Positions 1 through 5,373 of a stretch of 10,027 bases of DNA are shown piece after piece. Position 1 is the stretch's first letter. The number at the start of each line of letters is the position of its first letter. The DNA is from Halobacteriales archaeon SW_9_67_24. Lineage in GTDB: Archaea > Halobacteriota > Halobacteria > Halobacteriales > Halococcaceae. Both the position numbers and the translations under genes were made by a program. The stretch is from positions 1 to 10,027 of the forward strand of contig PXSV01000109.1 of NCBI GenBank assembly GCA_003022685.1, written 5' to 3'. The notes under the pieces are model-generated. The model searched no databases. It had not been told where the DNA came from and saw nothing but the letters and a program-made list of their open reading frames with translations.

Positions 1-104
1 GAGGGCTTCGGCGGTGCTGTGCGGTTGCGGAGGTGTTGGCGATCGAACCGCGAGCGAACGGATGTGAGCGAGTGGGCCGACGACTGACCGCAGGGAAAGA
101 GGAG
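1..104. other. Left-edge low-complexity stretch, no gene recognised
   Basis: This stretch carries repeated gcgagcga/gtgagcgag motifs, which are common in haloarchaeal intergenic DNA. A reading frame on the + strand is open from the window edge to a TGA at 85-87 and could be the tail of a gene starting further left. Its translation is Arg-rich and not acidic, unlike a haloarchaeal protein, and I recognise no domain. I treat it as non-coding or as an unresolved gene tail. Confidence 0.4.
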
Positions 105-182
105 GCTTTTGATCCACATTTTGCCAGCGAGCGAGTCGGCGAAGCCGATGAGCGAGCGCAGCAAAAGGTGGGGATCAACAGC
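105..182. repeat. Long imperfect inverted repeat (hairpin element) 5' of the ferredoxin gene
   Basis: The left arm at 105-124 contains ttgatcc and ttttgc. The right arm at 161-182 contains their reverse complements, gcaaaa and ggatcaa, with a few mismatches and a 2-base length difference between arms. Between them lie gcgagcgag-type repeats and an inner perfect hairpin, tcggc-gaa-gccga, at 136-148. The element ends two or three bases before the ferredoxin TATA box. It has no coding potential that I can support. It could be a mobile repeat, a folded RNA or a terminator for a gene to the left. Confidence 0.6.
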
Positions 183-183
183 T

Positions 184-191
184 AGTTAAAC
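184..191 (+). promoter_or_regulatory. TATA-like box of the ferredoxin gene
   Basis: The sequence agttaaac is centred about 24 bases before the ATG at 212. That is the spacing expected of a leaderless haloarchaeal promoter, and no Shine-Dalgarno motif precedes the ATG. It lies directly against the hairpin element on its left. Confidence 0.5.
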
Positions 192-211
192 CACGATTCC
201 ATAGCGCTGCC

Positions 212-796
212 ATGGTCGAGATGCTCGGTCTCTCCATCGGGATTCTCGCTGTGCTCGTCATGGTCGCACTGCATTTCTCGCCAGGCACCGAGCGGGTCAT
301 CCCGGACGACATCTCCCAGGACGTGCTTGAACACCGTGCCGAGAGCGTCCCCGAAACCGACTTCCCCGAGCCGATGAACCGCTCGATCGGCGGCGGGGCC
401 GCCCCGGCCGGCGCGGTCGGCGGTGGCGGCGAGGCCAAGGGCGAACTCGCGGAAGGCGAGGCCAAAGAGGAGGAACCCAGCCCGGCCGAGATCCCCGACG
501 ACGAGGCCGAGAGTTTCGACATCGAGTACCTGAAGGAAGGCGAGACGATCGAGGTCAAGGAGAACGAGCCCCTGCTGGACGCCGGCGAGGACGAGGGTTG
601 GGACCTGCCGTACGCCTGCCGCCAGGGCCAGTGTGTCTCGTGCGGTGGCCAGGTCACCGACGGTCCCGCCGAGGATTTCTTGACTCACGACGGCCAGGAG
701 ATGCTCGACGAGAGCGAACTCGACGACGGGTACACCCTCACCTGTGTCGCCTACCCGACCGCCGACTTCTCGCTCGAAACGGGCGAGACGCCCTGA
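212..796 (+). CDS. Membrane-anchored [2Fe-2S] plant-type ferredoxin
   Basis: This 194-residue electron carrier is probably tethered to the membrane. Residues 4-22 form one hydrophobic helix. Residues 24-100 are a Gly/Ala/Glu-rich acidic linker. Residues 101-194 are a plant-type ferredoxin domain with cluster ligands C136, C141, C144 and C178, matching the family pattern C-x4-C-x2-C then a distal C. It differs from the soluble ~129-residue halophilic ferredoxin, which lacks the helix and has its own acidic insertion. The ATG at 212 is chosen because of the TATA-like box ~24 bases upstream, and because starting there gives the complete membrane helix. The partner reductase is not in the window, so the pathway served is unknown. 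The 2Fe-2S assignment is firm; the membrane topology is inferred. Confidence 0.9.
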   Translation: MVEMLGLSIGILAVLVMVALHFSPGTERVIPDDISQDVLEHRAESVPETDFPEPMNRSIGGGAAPAGAVGGGGEAKGELAEGEAKEEEPSPAEIPDDEAESFDIEYLKEGETIEVKENEPLLDAGEDEGWDLPYACRQGQCVSCGGQVTDGPAEDFLTHDGQEMLDESELDDGYTLTCVAYPTADFSLETGETP

Positions 797-821
797 CCGG
801 CGCGGGCGACTTTCACAACGA

Positions 822-827
822 CTAAAT
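822..827 (+). promoter_or_regulatory. TATA-like box of tRNA-Arg
   Basis: ctaaat is centred about 28 bases before the mature tRNA 5' end at 853, in the 56-base gap after the ferredoxin gene. This is the normal archaeal box A position. Confidence 0.5.
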
Positions 828-852
828 CGGCATCGGCGTTACCGACGATCGT

Positions 853-925
853 GGGCGCGTAGCTCAGTGGATAGAGTTCTTGGTTCCGGACCAAGACGTC
901 GCGGGTTCGAATCCCGTCGCGCCCG
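853..925 (+). tRNA. tRNA-Arg (anticodon CCG)
   Basis: A full cloverleaf can be folded by eye. The acceptor arms gggcgcg (853-859) and cgcgccc (918-924) pair perfectly. The D stem gctc pairs with gagt. The anticodon stem cttgg/ccaag (879-883, 891-895) encloses loop ttccgga, with anticodon CCG at 886-888, which decodes CGG (Arg). The T stem gcggg/cccgt encloses ttcgaat. The discriminator base is G925. CCA is not encoded and there is no intron. The usual T-tract is missing right after the gene and is instead found after a second copy of the 3' end at 1000-1023. Confidence 0.96.
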
Positions 926-960
926 TGAGCGAGGAGCGACGCGACGAGCGAACCGGCACG

Positions 961-1011
961 GATTTGAATCACGCAAACCGAGCGAAGCGAGGTTTGCACC
1001 GGGTTCAAATC
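961..1011. repeat. Two-tier palindrome between tRNA and its 3' copy
   Basis: gatttgaa (961-968) pairs with ttcaaatc (1004-1011), and inside it gcaaacc (973-979) pairs with ggtttgc (991-997). The loop is gagcgaagcga. The outer right arm is part of the duplicated T-arm sequence, so the left arm is antisense to a tRNA T-arm. Confidence 0.75.
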
Positions 1012-1023
1012 CCGTCGCGCCCG
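1000..1023 (+). repeat. Duplicated 3' end of tRNA-Arg (att-like)
   Basis: These 24 bases match the tRNA 3' end at 902-925 with one difference: A1007 replaces G909 in the T-loop. The copy includes the whole 3' acceptor strand and the discriminator. Such a copy is the usual scar of an element that inserted in a tRNA gene and restored its 3' end. No integrase gene lies between the copies, which are 98 bp apart. Confidence 0.75.
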
Positions 1024-1028
1024 AATGC

Positions 1029-1036
1029 CCTTTTAC
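1029..1036 (+). terminator. T-tract terminator after the tRNA 3' copy
   Basis: cccttttact follows the second tRNA 3' end by about six bases. Short T-tracts of this kind typically end archaeal tRNA transcripts. Its position suggests that the pre-insertion tRNA gene ended at 1023, not 925. Confidence 0.4.
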
Positions 1037-1043
1037 TGTGCTA

Positions 1044-1151
1044 CGAGACGGCTTCGCCGTCTCGGCATCTTCAAAAGAGCCTTCGGCTCTTTTGGACCTC
1101 GCGGGACCGAAGGTCCCGCTCAGTGACGAAAGACGCCAGAGGCTTCTTTCG
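1044..1151. repeat. Array of four regularly spaced triloop hairpins
   Basis: Four stems follow one another. 1044-1064 has 9 bp and loop ttc. 1072-1094 has 10 bp and loop ttc. 1101-1119 has 8 bp and loop gaa. 1127-1151 has 11 pairs with one mismatch and loop aga. Gaps between them are 7, 6 and 7 bases, and loop centres are 27-29 bases apart. The third hairpin ends at the base before the thrS stop codon and the fourth lies inside the thrS tail. The array may terminate thrS transcription or be a repeat family. A further 5-bp stem with loop ttc lies at 1223-1235. Confidence 0.75.
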
Positions 1152-3084
1152 AACCACGTCGGGTGCGCTCGCTCGCCCACCTCTCCTCGCAAAAAGCTAC
1201 GCTGAAAACTTCTCGCTCGCTCACTCCTTCGGAGTTCGCTCGCGGTACACGCTCCTCGCGGTCGCGCACCGAGACGGTGGCTGCCTCCTCCTCGGTGTCG
1301 CCGACGATCAGCATGTACGGCACCCGATCGTCGTGGCCCGCCCGGATCTTCCGGCCGACCGTCCACGACCGGGTCTCGACCTCGGTTCGGAACTCGTCGA
1401 GTTCTGCCGCGACCGACTCAGCGTAGTCGACGTTGTCGTCGCTCACCGGCAGCACGCGGACCTGCTCGGGTGCGAGCCAGAGCGGGAAGTCGCCCTTGAA
1501 ATGCTCGATCAGGACGCCCATGAACCGCTCGAAGGTTCCGAGGAGCGCGCGGTGGATCGTCACCGGCCGGTGTTCCTCGTTGTCCTCGCCGACGTAGACC
1601 AGGTCGAGGCGCTCGGGGATGTTGAAATCGACCTGTACGGTGCCGATCGTCCACTCGCGGCCGAGCGCGTCTCGGGCGTCGAGGCCGATCTTCGGCCCGT
1701 AGAAGGCTGCCTCGCCGTCCTCGATCTCGTAGTCGAGGCCCTCGGTTTCGAGCGCGCTCGCCAGCGCGCCGGTTGCCTGGTCCCAGATCCCGTCGCTGCC
1801 GATGGCGTTGTCGCCCCTCGTTTCGAGCTTGTAGAGCACTTCGAAGTCGAACTGTCCGTAGATCTCCTCGATTACCCGGAGGGTCCGAGTGATCTCGCCT
1901 TCGAGCTGATCGGGACGGACGAACGCGTGCCCGTCGTCCTGGGTCATACCCCTGACCCGGAGCATCCCCGAGAGCTCGCCCGATTGCTCGTTGCGATAGA
2001 CGGTGCCGAACTCCGAGTACCGCATTGGGAGATCGCGGTACGACCACCGCTCGCGGTCGTAGAGGTAGGCGTGGTTCGCGCAGTTCATCGGTTTCAGGCC
2101 GTACTCGAAGTCGTCCTGCTCCCACGCGAACATCTCGCCCTCGGCGGTGAAAGTGTCGTAGTGGCCCGTCGGTTTCCAGATCTCGGTCTTGTTGAGTTCG
2201 GGCGTCCAGACCTCCTCGTACCCGAGTTCGTCGTTCATCTCGCGGATGTACTCCTCCAGCTCGCGGCGGATCGTCATTCCGTCGGGATGGTAGTGGACGC
2301 TGCCAGGCGAGTGATCGGGGACGCTGAAGAGGTCCATTGCCTGGCCGATCTTGCGGTGGTCGCGTTCCTTGGCCTCCTCCCGCCGGTCGAGGAACTCCTC
2401 CAGGTCGTCCTCGCTCGGGAACGCCGTCCCGTAGACTCGCGTGAGCGATTCGTTGTCCTCCTCGCCGCGCCAGTACGCCGCGGAGGTTTCGAGCAGCGCG
2501 AACCCGCCGATCTCACCCGTGGAGGCGACGTGTGGGCCCTGGCAGAGATCGAAAAAGTCACCCTGTTCGTAGAAGCTCACGGGGTCCTCGCCCGCCGCCT
2601 CCTCGGCGAGGATGTCGCGCTTGAAGCGATTGTCCTCGTAGATCTCGAACGCCTCCTCGCGGGGGCGCTCGACCCGCTCGATCGGGAGGTCCTCGTCGAT
2701 GATCTCCTCGGCTTCCTCGGCGATCGCCGCCAAGTCCTCGCTGTCGAGGTCGAGGTTCGCAATGTCGTAGTAGAAGCCCTCGTCGGTCCACGGCCCGATG
2801 GTGAGTTTCGCCTCGGGGTGGAGCCGCCCGAGCGCCTGGGCGAAGACGTGAGCCGCGGAGTGTCGGAGCACGTCGAGATACGCCTCGCTGTCCTCGGTCA
2901 CGATTTCTAGGCGAGCGTCCTCGGTGAGCGGTTCGGCCGCGGCGACGAGATCGCCGTCCACGACCCCGGCGATCGTGTCGTTCCCCAATCCCGGGCCGAT
3001 CTCGTAGGCCACGTCCTCGACCGTCGAACCGGGCTCCATCGGGAGTTCGGAACCGTCCGGCAGCGTCACGACGACATCGCTCAT
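1120..3084 (-). CDS. thrS: Threonyl-tRNA synthetase, C-terminus apparently replaced
   Basis: The enzyme charges tRNA-Thr with threonine in the cytoplasm. The 654-residue protein has an N-terminal TGS domain (1-62) and an editing/SAD domain with H75-x3-H79 and C181/H185. The class II catalytic core carries motif 2 near 355-388 and motif 3 near 508-528, with zinc ligands C335, H386 and H511. The anticodon-binding domain begins near 540. ATG at 3084 is preferred over one at 3102: a TATA-like box at 3109-3114 is ~27 bases upstream of it, and the protein then begins MSDVVVTLPDGSEL. The family pattern holds to about residue 611 (TVSVRDREE). The remaining ~43 residues are Arg/Ser-rich, encoded by hairpin-bearing low-complexity DNA, and do not resemble the usual final helix. 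The identity is certain; the tail is abnormal, and the protein may still work because the lost part is peripheral. Confidence 0.97.
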   Translation of the reverse strand: MSDVVVTLPDGSELPMEPGSTVEDVAYEIGPGLGNDTIAGVVDGDLVAAAEPLTEDARLEIVTEDSEAYLDVLRHSAAHVFAQALGRLHPEAKLTIGPWTDEGFYYDIANLDLDSEDLAAIAEEAEEIIDEDLPIERVERPREEAFEIYEDNRFKRDILAEEAAGEDPVSFYEQGDFFDLCQGPHVASTGEIGGFALLETSAAYWRGEEDNESLTRVYGTAFPSEDDLEEFLDRREEAKERDHRKIGQAMDLFSVPDHSPGSVHYHPDGMTIRRELEEYIREMNDELGYEEVWTPELNKTEIWKPTGHYDTFTAEGEMFAWEQDDFEYGLKPMNCANHAYLYDRERWSYRDLPMRYSEFGTVYRNEQSGELSGMLRVRGMTQDDGHAFVRPDQLEGEITRTLRVIEEIYGQFDFEVLYKLETRGDNAIGSDGIWDQATGALASALETEGLDYEIEDGEAAFYGPKIGLDARDALGREWTIGTVQVDFNIPERLDLVYVGEDNEEHRPVTIHRALLGTFERFMGVLIEHFKGDFPLWLAPEQVRVLPVSDDNVDYAESVAAELDEFRTEVETRSWTVGRKIRAGHDDRVPYMLIVGDTEEEAATVSVRDREERVPRANSEGVSEREVFSVAFCEERWASERTRRGSKEASGVFRH

Positions 3085-3108
3085 GGGATCGGTAGGTCCC
3101 ACACCCGG

Positions 3109-3114
3109 GATAAG
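3109..3114 (-). promoter_or_regulatory. TATA-like box of thrS
   Basis: Read on the - strand this is cttatc, centred ~27 bases before the ATG at 3084 and only ~9 bases before the alternative ATG at 3102. It therefore decides the start and points to a leaderless mRNA. Confidence 0.5.
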
Positions 3115-3205
3115 CCTGTTGAGACGACCTCACTCGGTTTCGTCACCGATACCGCCGCGCTCGCGGGCGTCGCGGTCGCCGCGTCGGCTGCCCACCCCGC
3201 GCGGT

Positions 3206-3556
3206 TCAGACCGCCGTGCCCGAAAGCCGGAGGAGCTGTGCGGCGCGATCCGCCGTGGCGAGCAGCACCTCTTGGAGGGTGGGCGGCGCGTCGATCCGGA
3301 GGTCCGCGAGAACTGACTCCGGCAGCCAGAGCGTGTCCTCGGGCACGCCATCGCCCCCACCGACCGCGAGGTGACTGGTCTCGATCTTCATCACGAGCGG
3401 GAGGTCGGTGCGCTCGATTCCCTCGCCCTCGGCGTACAGCGCCGCGTTGAGCCGCTCGTGGGTCGTCCGCTGGATGAGCGCGCGCGACCCGTCGTCGGGA
3501 TGCGGTTCGATGGAGAGCCGGCCGAGGTAGTAGCCGCGCGAGAACCGTTCGAACAT
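3206..3556 (-). CDS. Haloarchaeal DUF5802 family protein
   Basis: This 116-residue protein begins MFERFSRGYYLGRL and resembles, from memory, the haloarchaeal DUF5802 family of unknown function. It is soluble, with no signal peptide or membrane segment. The C-terminal part contains the family-like stretch PPTLQEVLLATADRAAQLL (about residues 91-109). An in-frame ATG at 3571 would add five residues. I prefer 3556 because the TATA-like box at 3587-3592 sits ~33 bases upstream, which would place transcription start a few bases before 3556, and family members start at MFE. The gene lies upstream of thrS on the same strand with a 121-base gap, but thrS has its own promoter. The function is not known. 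Confidence 0.85.
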   Translation of the reverse strand: MFERFSRGYYLGRLSIEPHPDDGSRALIQRTTHERLNAALYAEGEGIERTDLPLVMKIETSHLAVGGGDGVPEDTLWLPESVLADLRIDAPPTLQEVLLATADRAAQLLRLSGTAV

Positions 3557-3586
3557 GCTGTTCGTTTGCATGTACCACGCTACCAG

Positions 3587-3592
3587 TAATAA
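3587..3592 (-). promoter_or_regulatory. TATA-like box of the DUF5802 gene
   Basis: Read on the - strand this is ttatta, ~33 bases before the ATG at 3556 but only ~18 before the ATG at 3571. It favours the shorter protein with a very short leader. Confidence 0.4.
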
Positions 3593-3645
3593 GCCTTCCC
3601 CGGCAGGGGCATGGCGACCCGGCGGCCACGAGGGCGTCGACCCGA

Positions 3646-3789
3646 CTATCGGGCCCCCCAATCCGAGATGCCGAGCACCACGTCGCACTCCGGACACGTC
3701 CAGACTTTGGGAGTGCTCGCCGCGCTCGCCTGTTCGAGTCGTTCGGCCCACACGGTGATGTCGGCCTCGCAGCTGGGGCACGTTGCCAT
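3646..3789 (-). CDS. Small zinc-ribbon microprotein (47 aa)
   Basis: The predicted protein is 47 residues with two CPxC knuckles: C4-P-S-C7 (CPSC) and C32-P-E-C35 (CPEC), separated by 24 residues. This matches the layout of a single treble-clef or zinc-ribbon fold binding one Zn2+, as in the many haloarchaeal small zinc-finger proteins. The ATG at 3789 is supported by a TATA-like box (3812-3819) ~26 bases upstream. The frame stays open further upstream but has no comparable start there. The gene sits 89 bases upstream of the DUF5802 gene on the same strand. The partner and role are unknown; zinc microproteins of this kind are often regulatory or protein-binding. The product call rests on Cys spacing and promoter position. 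Confidence 0.8.
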   Translation of the reverse strand: MATCPSCEADITVWAERLEQASAASTPKVWTCPECDVVLGISDWGAR

Positions 3790-3811
3790 GGCCCGTGATA
3801 GCACTCGTTGA

Positions 3812-3819
3812 TACTTGTA
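3812..3819 (-). promoter_or_regulatory. TATA-like box of the zinc microprotein
   Basis: tacttgta (tacaagta on the - strand) is centred 26-27 bases before the ATG at 3789, the typical spacing for a leaderless gene. Confidence 0.45.
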
Positions 3820-4022
3820 GGTTCGGGCACCTGCGGTTTTCACCGTTGGATCGTCGAGCGGGCGAACCGATCGTGGTATCACTCCACAGGGCCGTCGAGT
3901 CGCGCTGGGGCGAACGAGGAACACACGCCGCCGGATGAACGGTCTGCGTGGATCTGGGACGGCGACGTTCGACGAACGAAGCACCGCGAGTTCGATACTG
4001 AACGGAGCGAACGGCCGTCGGA
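3820..4022. other. Divergent intergenic region
   Basis: This is the body of the 264-base gap between the zinc microprotein (-) and the exported protein (+). Apart from the two promoters at its ends I see no RNA gene, repeat or conserved frame. Frames that cross it have no promoter at a suitable distance. Confidence 0.4.
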
Positions 4023-4028
4023 CTTTTG
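4023..4028 (+). promoter_or_regulatory. CTTTTG promoter box of the exported protein gene
   Basis: cttttg is centred ~28 bases before the GTG at 4054. The same hexamer, also followed by gt and C/T-rich bases, stands ~28 bases before the next gene (4633-4638), so the two genes share a promoter element. Confidence 0.5.
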
Positions 4029-4053
4029 TTCCGGTCCGTCGAAGGAGTGCGCA

Positions 4054-4653
4054 GTGAACGCGAACGTCGTTGCGATACTGTTGATTCCGATACTACTCGG
4101 CGGGATGATGGGGGCGAGTATTGGTTCCCAGCCCGGGACCACGACCGAAAGCGCCCGACCGGCCACGGGGGAGGAGTTCGGCGGGGAGATCACGGTGTTC
4201 ATGCAACAACACACCGCCAGGGCCAACGGCTCGATCGACTCGGGGATGTGGCTCGCCGCGTTCGAGAGCGCCGAGAGCCAGTCGCGCAAGCGCGCACTTG
4301 TCGAGCAACGGGCCACGACGCTCGGCGTCCGGCTCGATCGTGTCGAGGAGCGGGTCGGCGCGTTCAGCCCGACGAAGACCAACCGTTCGGTTCGCCACCG
4401 GGCGAAGCGGGCACGGATCGCAGCCGACGTCGCGGCGCTCCGAACGGCGATCAGCGACGCCAAGACCGCCGCGGCGAGGGAGGGCGTGAACGCCTCCAGG
4501 TTGGACCGGCTCGCGAACCCGGACACTCGGCGAGAGAGAACGGCGAGGGGCCGTTTCGGGAACTGTGGCGGCGTAGCGATGATCTCTCACCGAGCAGTGA
4601 CGCGGCTCGCCGCGGGCGCTCGTAGAGTCATCCTTTTGTCCGTGCGGCACTAA
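4054..4653 (+). CDS. Exported or membrane-anchored helical protein, unknown function
   Basis: The 199-residue protein starts at GTG 4054, chosen from the CTTTTG box ~28 bases upstream and because it places a hydrophobic segment at residues 4-22, suggesting a signal peptide or N-terminal anchor. The mature part is helical and charged: an early segment with FMQQHTARANGSIDSGMW (about 49-66), then Arg/Glu-rich helices (about 70-110) and an Ala-rich helix (about 120-150) that could form coiled coils. It resembles, from memory, a haloarchaeal family of short secreted helical proteins lying next to a winged-helix regulator, as here. The last 29 residues (4564-4653) contain no acidic residue and overlap the next promoter, so the original stop may have been lost or a frameshift may be present. 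No catalytic motif is visible. Confidence 0.7.
   Translation: MNANVVAILLIPILLGGMMGASIGSQPGTTTESARPATGEEFGGEITVFMQQHTARANGSIDSGMWLAAFESAESQSRKRALVEQRATTLGVRLDRVEERVGAFSPTKTNRSVRHRAKRARIAADVAALRTAISDAKTAAAREGVNASRLDRLANPDTRRERTARGRFGNCGGVAMISHRAVTRLAAGARRVILLSVRH
4633..4638 (+). promoter_or_regulatory. CTTTTG promoter box of the winged-helix regulator
   Basis: cttttg is centred ~28 bases before the ATG at 4664 and lies inside the 3' end of the preceding reading frame. It copies the box upstream of that preceding gene. Confidence 0.5.
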
Positions 4654-4663
4654 CCACAGGTAA

Positions 4664-5347
4664 ATGGACTCAGCGGCGTTGCTCGACCTCCTCGGCAACG
4701 AAAACCGCCGGCGAATTCTCCGGCTGCTCGCGAGGCGGCCGTGTTACGTCACCGAGATCAGCGAGTCGCTCGGCGTGAGTCCGAAGGCAGTGATCGATCA
4801 CCTCCGGAAGCTCGAAGAGGGCGGTCTCGTCGAGAGCCGGGCCGACGAGGGTCGCCGGAAGTACTTCCGGATCTCGCGGAACCTCCGGCTCGAAGTCAAC
4901 GTCTCGCCGTACGGCTTCGGCGCGAAGAGCGCCTACCCGGCGAGTTCGAGCCTCGATCTCACGACCTGTCGGTACGTCTCGATCGACGTCTCGGCGAGCG
5001 ACACCAGCGACCTCGCCGAACTCGCCGACGACCTCCAGCGGCTCGATCAGCTGGAGGACGAGCTCTCGCTGGCCCAGCGGTGGGTCCAGGGCCGGCTCAC
5101 GTCGCTGCGCGACGCGCTCACCGACCGGATCGAGGAGGGGCTCGCGGCCGACCAGGCGACGTTCGCGGATCACGGCGACGCGCGCTTCTGTGCGGAGGTC
5201 CTCGGCGCGATCGAGGCCGGGGCCGACACGGCCGACGGGATCGCCGAACACCTCGGCGTGCCGTTGCCGGTGGTCGAGGACGCGCTCGGTCTGCTCTCAA
5301 CCCACGACCTCGTTCGCCGCGAGGACGGCCACTGGACCATCGAATGA
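4664..5347 (+). CDS. ArsR-like regulator with two winged-helix domains
   Basis: This 227-residue soluble protein is a likely transcription regulator. Residues 5-72 are an ArsR-type winged helix: a first helix with LLDLLGNENRRRILRLL, a recognition segment around GVSPKAVIDHLRKLEEGG, and a wing near 60-70. Residues 75-105 form a short connecting domain, 112-165 an acidic helical stretch that may dimerise as a coiled coil, and 172-227 a second winged helix (TADGIAEHLGVPLPVVEDAL). There is no obvious metal-binding Cys cluster in the first domain; C27, C102 and C176 are scattered. Its start lies 10 bases after the upstream gene's stop, and both genes have the same promoter box, so it may regulate the exported protein and itself. 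Its ligand is unknown. Confidence 0.88.
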   Translation: MDSAALLDLLGNENRRRILRLLARRPCYVTEISESLGVSPKAVIDHLRKLEEGGLVESRADEGRRKYFRISRNLRLEVNVSPYGFGAKSAYPASSSLDLTTCRYVSIDVSASDTSDLAELADDLQRLDQLEDELSLAQRWVQGRLTSLRDALTDRIEEGLAADQATFADHGDARFCAEVLGAIEAGADTADGIAEHLGVPLPVVEDALGLLSTHDLVRREDGHWTIE

Positions 5348-5356
5348 CGCTCAACG

Positions 5357-5373
5357 GTAGCGACGTCTGCTAC
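5357..5373. terminator. Possible short hairpin between convergent genes
   Basis: gtagc (5357-5361) pairs with gctac (5369-5373) across a 7-base loop. It lies between the stop codons of the convergent regulator and membrane-protein genes, overlapping the end of the latter. No T-tract follows, so this is weak. Confidence 0.25.

Noticed and set aside
1000..1023. A second functional tRNA gene
   Set aside because: Only the 3' T-arm and acceptor strand are present; there is no 5' acceptor strand, D-arm or anticodon arm upstream of it.
1044..1151. CRISPR array
   Set aside because: The hairpins are evenly spaced but differ in sequence; there are no identical direct repeats and no unique spacers of CRISPR length.
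880..2910. A 676-codon open frame on the + strand opposite thrS
   Set aside because: It starts inside the tRNA-Arg gene and mirrors the thrS codon structure on the other strand. Long antisense frames are expected in DNA with G/C-biased third positions, and the translation has no recognisable domain.
3085..3102. Alternative thrS start adding six residues
   Set aside because: The TATA-like box at 3109-3114 would be only ~9 bases before it; the start at 3084 has proper spacing and the family N-terminus.
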